From NCBI GenBank assembly GCA_943331415.1, contig CALQLM010000096.1, forward strand, positions 1-5,810: a stretch of DNA of 5,810 nt, in the 5' to 3' direction. Made by a program: the position numbers and the translations under genes. Shown one piece after another: positions 5,715 to 5,810 of the stretch (its first letter is position 1; every line of letters starts with the position of its first letter). The DNA is from Bifidobacterium breve. GTDB taxonomy: Bacteria; Actinomycetota; Actinomycetes; Mycobacteriales; Mycobacteriaceae. The notes beneath the pieces are model-generated. The model saw only the letters and a list, made by a program, of their open reading frames with translations. It had not been told where the DNA came from and ran no database searches.

Positions 5715-5810
5715 GATCCGTCCGCCCCTGAGAAATTCTCAGCTTCGATTGCACCACAGGAATGCGCCGCTGTACAGCTTTGCTGGCGTACCGATATCAC
5801 CAGTGGCAAT
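5715..5810. other. Non-coding upstream region of the lyase-like gene
   Basis: These 96 bases hold no credible coding sequence on either strand. They contain the 15-bp palindrome, a weak purine-rich RBS (GGACGG on the minus strand, 5717-5722) and presumably the promoter. I could not pick out a convincing -10/-35 pair. The region continues past the right edge. Confidence 0.5.
5728..5742. promoter_or_regulatory. Perfect 15-bp palindrome upstream of the lyase-like gene (operator candidate)
   Basis: CTGAGAA (5728-5734) and TTCTCAG (5736-5742) form a perfect dyad around a single central base. It lies 13 bases before the start codon at 5714, immediately in front of the putative RBS. With a one-base centre it would make a poor RNA hairpin, so a binding site for a dimeric repressor is the likelier reading. 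I do not recognise it as a known regulator's consensus. Confidence 0.45.

Noticed and set aside
5390..5809. A 139-codon minus-strand open frame reaching the right edge
   Set aside because: It overlaps the signal peptide and linker of the lyase-like protein in another frame, and its translation is Arg/Trp/Pro-rich noise.

Overview
The window is about 5.8 kb of GC-rich DNA with dense, strongly G/C-ending codons. The most likely source is a free-living mycobacterium (Mycolicibacterium type) or a close actinobacterial relative. This rests on composition, GTG starts, a 'CPFTHVG' DsbA-like protein, and an Ig-like module with an inserted 'HGLAGLINLLSFGLFG' loop that I associate from memory with mycobacterial secreted proteins. 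No RNA genes, insertion sequences, CRISPR arrays or integration sites are visible.

Layout. Bases 1-245 (minus) hold the N-terminal part of a multi-pass membrane protein that runs off the left edge. A 145-base divergent intergenic region follows, with a ribosome binding site (RBS) for each side and an 8+8 inverted repeat. On the plus strand, 391-1815 encodes a short-form Orn/Lys/Arg-type PLP decarboxylase. After 34 bases comes a secreted lytic transglycosylase (1850-2695), probably in the same transcript. This pair meets a minus-strand pair tail to tail, with only 17 bases between stops; that gap is essentially one copy of a 16-bp tandem duplication. The minus-strand pair is a 786-residue secreted pectate-lyase-like protein (5714-3354) followed after 20 bases by a DsbA/HCCA-isomerase-like thioredoxin-fold protein (3333-2713). 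Bases 5715-5810 are non-coding and carry a perfect 15-bp palindrome just upstream of the lyase RBS.

How the parts may work together. The left half suggests amino acid or polyamine metabolism (decarboxylase, with a possibly LysE-like membrane protein divergent to it) next to peptidoglycan turnover. The right half is an envelope or extracellular polysaccharide unit: a multidomain lyase-like protein with two Ig-like modules, a parallel beta-helix and a C-terminal calcium-binding motif. Its downstream neighbour is a monothiol DsbA-like protein without a visible signal peptide. The most unusual element is the lyase-like protein, since pectate-lyase folds are not a standard part of mycobacterial envelopes and its substrate cannot be read from sequence. 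No complete new multi-gene system is evident. The best leads are that protein, its hydrophobic loop, its altered catalytic-arginine segment and the palindrome in front of it.
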